Made by a program: the position numbers and the translations under genes. From Muraenolepis orangiensis (Eukaryota > Chordata > Actinopteri > Gadiformes > Muraenolepididae): 64,000 nucleotides of DNA. Below are positions 59,582 to 64,000 of this stretch, one piece after another (the first letter of the stretch is position 1; each line of letters opens with the position of its first letter). The stretch is from positions 13,749,910 to 13,813,909 of the forward strand of contig CM051013.1 of NCBI GenBank assembly GCA_027704905.1, written 5' to 3'. The notes beneath the pieces are model-generated. The model searched no databases. It saw nothing but the letters and a program-made list of their open reading frames with translations, and was not told the DNA's origin.

Positions 59582-59848
59582 CTGTTACGTGAGATGTTCT
59601 GACCCACATACTCTGGTAATTTTCCCCCTCTGTGGCAATGGCAAAGTCATATTTTCTTCCCAGTTTGAGTTCACTGACTTCCACCTGACACACGTCGCTG
59701 ACTCTCAGAGTATTTGTCTCTTTCTCACACTGCCAAACAATTCTGAATCGTCTCGGTATGTCAGGGTCCTCTGGAGGAGTCCAGCTGACAATCACGCTGT
59801 CTGTGGCTGATGGTTCAATTCTCATTTCCCCGGGTGGTGGCAGGGCTG
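59582..59848 (-). CDS. Fibronectin type III exon 1 of the VLIG gene
   Basis: This 267-nt phase 1-1 exon encodes an FN3 domain: ALPPPGEMRIEPSATDSVIV, then WTPPEDPDIPRRFRIVW and LKLGRKYDFAIATEG. Acceptor CCCGTAG precedes it; donor GTATGT follows. Its final G plus TG of the next exon makes Val. Tandem FN3 domains usually bind protein partners. Confidence 0.85.
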
Positions 59849-60029
59849 CTACGGGAATGAAAACATGAAAACACTGTTCTCACATTCTATTGATATTACT
59901 GAAACCACTTTGATCAAATATATGCGATTCACCTGTGATTAGTCCAGGGTGCCTTTGATCCCCTTGTGGAGCCTGTTATGTTTCAGGGAATTCTCTATTA
60001 TTGTTATTATTATTATTATTGTAGAAGTA

Positions 60030-60200
60030 GTACATTACATTACATTACATTACAGTAATTCAGCAGTCACATTTGTTCAAAGCAACTTACAATAAGTAAG
60101 TATGTATTCAACATAGGTGGGCAAGAGAAATACTATCACCAGAAGTCATAAGTGCATTTCCCTCTTACCAAGCCACCAAGAGTGGAACCAGTGCTCAATT
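60030..60200 (+). mobile_element. SINE-like dispersed repeat, copy 2
   Basis: Begins with (CATTA)n, then carries the same AAGTCATAAGTGCATTTCCC core as copy 1. It lies between FN3 exon 1 and the B-box exon, where an expected splice site is missing. Confidence 0.7.
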
Positions 60201-60289
60201 CGGAGCACTTCAGCAATTGAGCTAACAAGTAAACAATAGAGCAAACAAGAAGTAATAGTATTATTAAACGACGGGTGTCCACCTCTGCT

Positions 60290-60433
60290 GTCACGTCCAC
60301 CATGTTGTGTCTCTGCAAGGCGGGGATTCTGTAATGCTGCTGCACATCCTCCTCACAGTAGGAGGCGTTGCAGGTGAGGCAAGTCTTTACTGCTCTGCGG
60401 TTGGTACATACATCACACGTCACTTCTTCGGCC
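60290..60433 (-). CDS. B-box zinc-finger exon (TRIM-like)
   Basis: Acceptor AATCCACAG precedes GGCCGAAGAAGTG at 60433. The frame encodes EEVTCDVCTNRRAVKTCLTC then NASYCEEDVQQHY and LQRHNMVDVT, with C-x2-C-x8-C-x2-C-x4-C-x2-D-x3-H-x8-H, a B-box as seen in fish TRIM-type proteins. Its 5' border is phase 2 and fits the exon at 63117. The 3' border is unclear: good donors in phase 0 only (for example GCAGAG then GTGGAC at about 60286), while the FN3 exon needs phase 1. A SINE-like repeat lies just beyond, so a donor or an exon may have been lost or missed. Confidence 0.7.
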
Positions 60434-60659
60434 CTGTGGATTGAGGCAGTAAAAAAAAGGGCCCCCATTTTACTACCAGGCGGGATGCTGAGTAGCCATC
60501 GTATGGTGTGGAGTGTGTGTGGTTGGTGACTGGTTGAAGCAGCCTCACCCAGCTCTGAGTCAGACTGATAAGAGTCTGAGGCTGCTGGGTGAGGCTGCAC
60601 ACCTGTGGGTCCTTGGTAATCAAGGACCACAGGTTAAACCAGCCACCACCACACACTCA

Positions 60660-63000
60660 GGAGGAGCGCTAGCATGTACCATCTGCTGTGTTCATCTACA
60701 AACTACAATACTCTTCAATAAACCGGTTTCCTTATCTTCCTGTGTCCATGTGATCGGGAGGAGCCCTAAAGAAGCCATTTTAAAGGTGTGTGGCATCGGT
60801 GTCTGTGACACAGATTCTACCCTCTAGAGACATGTATGCAGATTCTCCCTGTCTTTGGGTGATTATTTCACTTTAGGCACTGTGTTGTCTATGACAGTTA
60901 CATTGAGGTTGACCCACGGTCTTTCAATTCATCAATTAAAAATGAATTAATTCAAAAAATGTTTAATTGTTGTCAATTGTTTAATTAATTAGAGAAATGT
61001 GTTTCTCTGCGCCTCCCTTGAAACCCTCTGGCGCCCCCCAGGGGAGGCGCGCCTCACACTTAGAAAACCCCTGGTTTACATTAAGCTATGTTTTTCTAGC
61101 CTTATTATTACCTCCACCATCGAAGATGGGAGGAGGTTATGATTTTGCTCCTGATAACTCAGAAAGTTATGTACGGAATTGGACAAAACTTGTTGATTAG
61201 AGCAGTGTGCGAACTATACCACGGTCTCCGGGGGAGCCGGGGTAAATGCTGATCCGTGCAGCAACAGCACAGACATAGGCCTATTATAAAGATAAAATCT
61301 GTTGCACACGGGGTGGTGCCACAGGTCTACATTTACATGAAACGTCCCGATGAATCATGTTCATGTCAACATATTTCCCGAGCATGTATGGGCTACGCAA
61401 ACTTCAATCAACTTGATTATAAATAATCCACGAACCACCAATGTAACGTTTGACTGTTTCATTACATCAACTTAAAATGACTCAAAAACAGGCTACATTG
61501 TTTCACATGGGCTATAGCCTATTATGGCTGTAGCCTACACAGAGCCGAACACACGCGATAAGAGCAGCCAGCGGCACCAATCATGAACAATATTAATATT
61601 AATAATACAGCTATAGCACAACACAACCCTCTCACTGCCTGGAGAGACGCGACGCCACACACACAACACAACGATGCACATAGTACTCATCATATCAGTA
61701 TTTTAGAGAGCTCCCCCCAAATTTCACAAACCATGTTCCCAGGGGAGCTCATGTCACCACTAGGGGAGCTATAGCTCCCCCTGCTCCCCTCCAGTTCGCA
61801 CCCTGAATGAGCCTCTAACTTGGGGACTTAACTAACTTACCAGCTAAAGTGTGTTATAATTGGTATTCACCCTGCCTCCACCAGAGGGCAGCATCAACTC
61901 TCATTTATTCTCACCCACATGCAGCACATTATAATCAACGTTCCTATTTAAGCCTACCCCGCACACTCACACTTGCCAGATTGTCAACAGTTCCTGATGA
62001 CACAGACTCTCCAGCGTTTACCCGGACTGATTACCATTACCGACCCTGCCTGCCCCGGACCTGCCCACCTCGCCTGTCTCCCGATCCACCGCCTGTCCCC
62101 GACTACGCCTCTGCCTGTCCCCACCTGGTTCGTCTTCCCTGCCCGGTTCCTGATCACCGCTCGACCTCGACTACGTCCCTGCCTGCCCCTGTCTGTGTGG
62201 ATATTGACAATAAATATCACAAACTGTCCTTGGTTTCCCGTGTGCTGCATGTGGGTCCTAACTTAATCCGTGACAGAGTGGGCAGAAAGGGGGAGATGCT
62301 TGCAGCTGCGAGTCGCAGCTGCAAGGATAAGCAGAGGAACTGAACTGTTTGTGCCCCCACTTTGAGTTGTCTCAAATGCTTTATTGCTCCACTAATGTCA
62401 ACTTTCTAATGCACTACTGCACTTATGCACTAATGAAATAATTGCTCACCTATGCACTAATGGCATTTTAAAATGCTTCCATTAATCACTTTATTGTTCT
62501 TTTTATGTTCATTTTTTATTTTGTTGTGTAGTATTCTTATAGTATTGTGTTCTAGAATTTCATTCTGTGGGAGTGAATGGGGAGCATTCAAATCCAATTT
62601 TTGAATGTAATCTAGGCGTAAAAGCGGGAAAACTGTGATAAAAGGACTGTAACTCCATGTTCGGGGCTAACTCTACTAGAGAGGAGACTGGTGTATGCAT
62701 ACATTAAATACTCTTGTATTCGACAACTATTGTGTGGATTACTTTACATTAAGAAGTCAAATCTGTCCTAGACGCAATACCTCATAAGGATATTGCTACT
62801 ACACACGTCAGTTTTTCGGTCCTGTAAATTAAGGCAGTGAGTAATCGTTAATCGCTGAATCCAAACGATCTAATCTCCAAGCTAAGTCATCGAAATGCTC
62901 TTCAGGCTTTAATAAACATTTACTCCAATACTTGAGGACATATTTAGTTTTGTCTTCAGAACTGTGTTACGATCTGTGTGCAAAGACTGTCTGTCTATAG
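60660..63000. other. Large intron between Ser/Pro-rich and B-box exons
   Basis: Apart from the solo LTR at 61852, no coding exon was recognised here. It contains common repeat-like sequence near 61.0-61.2 kb and AT-rich sequence. A long TA tract begins at 63003. Confidence 0.45.
61852..62275 (+). mobile_element. Probable solo LTR (Gypsy-like)
   Basis: It starts TGTTATAATT and ends AATCCGTGACA. It contains a TATTTAAG box (about 61946) and AATAAA (62209-62214) in LTR order, and a Pro-codon-like CCTGCCTG-rich R/U5 part. Flanking 5-mers AAGTG and GAGTG differ by one base, as expected for an aged target duplication. Confidence 0.65.

Positions 63001-63002
<2 letters not shown>

Positions 63003-63062
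<60 letters not shown>
63003..63062. repeat. (TA)n microsatellite
   Basis: Pure TA tract of 60 bp. Shorter TA tracts occur near 8648, 34020-34090 and 34360. Confidence 0.95.
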
Positions 63063-63065
<3 letters not shown>

Positions 63066-63116
63066 GTAGCAATCTCTTTAGTAAAGACAATGATTCGCTG
63101 TGCTGTAAGCGTTTAC

Positions 63117-63209
63117 CTTGCATTCTGTGGAAATGGGCTAGCGTCTATAGAACTTGGTGAATGGACAGGGGAAAGAGGCGTGGGAGGAGTGTCTTCCTTG
63201 ATATGGAGC
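63117..63209 (-). CDS. Short Ser/Pro-rich exon upstream of the B-box
   Basis: A 93-nt open exon with a strong polypyrimidine tract and CTGCAG acceptor and an AAG/GTAAAC donor. It reads LHIKEDTPPTPLSPVHSPSS and ends in QNA. Phase 2 at both ends joins it to the start exon at 63897 (making Lys) and to the B-box exon at 60433 (making Arg). Confidence 0.65.
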
Positions 63210-63360
63210 CTGCAGGTGGAGGAGAAGAAGAGCACATCACAAACAAGCAAGTGTAAAATTCTAATCCTGTGCTAATTGTGACGTTTTCAACACAAAACTG
63301 CACATTTGAAAATGTTTGACCCCTTCGGCCGAACTATATCCATTACAAATAGTAGTAGTA

Positions 63361-63493
63361 GAAGAAGAAGAAGAAGAAGAAGAAGAAGAAGAAGAAGAAG
63401 AAGAAGAAGAAGAAGAAGAAGAAGAAGAAGAAGAAGAAGAAGAAGAAGAAGAAGAAGAAGAAGAAGAAGAAGAAGAAGAAGAAGAAGAAGAAG
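63361..63493. repeat. (GAA)n microsatellite
   Basis: Pure GAA triplet tract of about 133 bp. The open frames through it (poly-Arg, poly-Glu, poly-Phe) are not genes. Confidence 0.97.
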
Positions 63494-63759
63494 GTTTTAT
63501 TGCTTCTCATTTCAATAAACAGAACTTCTGTAGACATACAGTATGGGGTGGGGCGCATTACAAAAACATCAAATGATGTGTCTCTGCTCTGACCTTAGTC
63601 AGGGAGTGTCTCATGACAAACATTGTTGATAAGCGGTTGTTAATATAAAGTAATAATTAACTTAACTAAAAGTATTAATTAACTTCCTGAATCATGGCCT
63701 AGTGGGAGATAAAGTGCTTTATAGTGCTAAAGTGCTCCTCAAAAATGGAATTCAAGTGC

Positions 63760-63886
<127 letters not shown>

Positions 63887-63896
63887 AGGCACATAC

Positions 63897-63949
63897 TTAG
63901 GAGAAGTTGTCATCCCCTCCTTATCTTGTTGATTAAAGTCTTCCTCCAT
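63897..63949 (-). CDS. Probable start exon of the B-box/FN3/VLIG gene
   Basis: ATG at 63949 opens MEEDFNQQDKEGMTTSP and runs to a GTATGT donor at 63896, phase 2. The 5' UTR part begins after acceptor TTTAACAG at about 63977. A long TG tract (sense strand) starts 12 nt inside the following intron. Confidence 0.6.
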
Positions 63950-64000
63950 TGCAGGTGGGCAGGTCCAACTGACCCTCCTGTTAAACAAAAGGACATTTTT

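Noticed and set aside
61973..62343. Pro-rich ORFs of 88-164 codons
   Set aside because: They lie inside the probable solo LTR and its CCTG-rich part; no gag or pol motif.
63306..63576. Poly-Arg, poly-Glu and poly-Phe open frames
   Set aside because: Products of a pure GAA microsatellite.

Overview
The window looks like nuclear DNA of a ray-finned (teleost-type) fish. It has split genes with vertebrate splice signals, long CA/TG, GA and TA microsatellites, fish-type SINE, LINE, hAT and LTR debris, and a very large GTPase (VLIG/GVIN) gene of the kind expanded in fishes. The kif5a, mbd6 and stac3 neighbourhood matches genes that lie in one region of human 12q13. The species cannot be named from sequence alone.

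Left part (1-36.4 kb): three conserved genes. kif5a (kinesin-1 heavy chain) is on the minus strand. Its first 11 coding exons, covering the whole motor domain, lie between 10858 and 458, and the rest runs off the left edge. mbd6 (an MBD5/MBD6-type methyl-CpG-binding-domain protein) follows upstream on the same strand: 11 coding exons, 26353 to 13956, with exon phases that close exactly to 1680 codons plus a stop. stac3 (muscle excitation-contraction coupling adaptor) is divergent on the plus strand: 12 coding exons, 30779 to 35866, 334 codons plus a stop.

Middle (36.8-53.7 kb): a transposon-rich boundary, then the most striking object in the window, a tandem array of U5 spliceosomal snRNA genes on the minus strand. 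The repeat unit is 1332 bp and holds two diverged U5 genes, here called U5-A and U5-B, about 666 bp apart. Eight units give 16 U5 genes, all with the loop-1 sequence GCCTTTTAC, an Sm site and a terminal GNRA hairpin. One unit carries a 2095-bp hAT transposon with a perfect 8-bp target duplication, itself hit by a 772-bp solo LTR with a 5-bp duplication. The left edge has a decayed U5 relic and a 5'-truncated LINE. The right edge ends in two consecutive near-perfect palindromes.

Right part (54.7-64 kb): a minus-strand gene with an unusual candidate architecture. Short N-terminal exons lead to a B-box zinc-finger exon, then two fibronectin type III exons, then a giant VLIG-type GTPase exon. Splice phases agree across most of these joins, but the B-box to FN3 join is unresolved. 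The GTPase exon carries a homopolymer frameshift and a second break near its C-terminus, so this copy may be a pseudogene or the sequence may contain errors. A probable solo LTR and SINE-like repeats sit in its introns and flanks.
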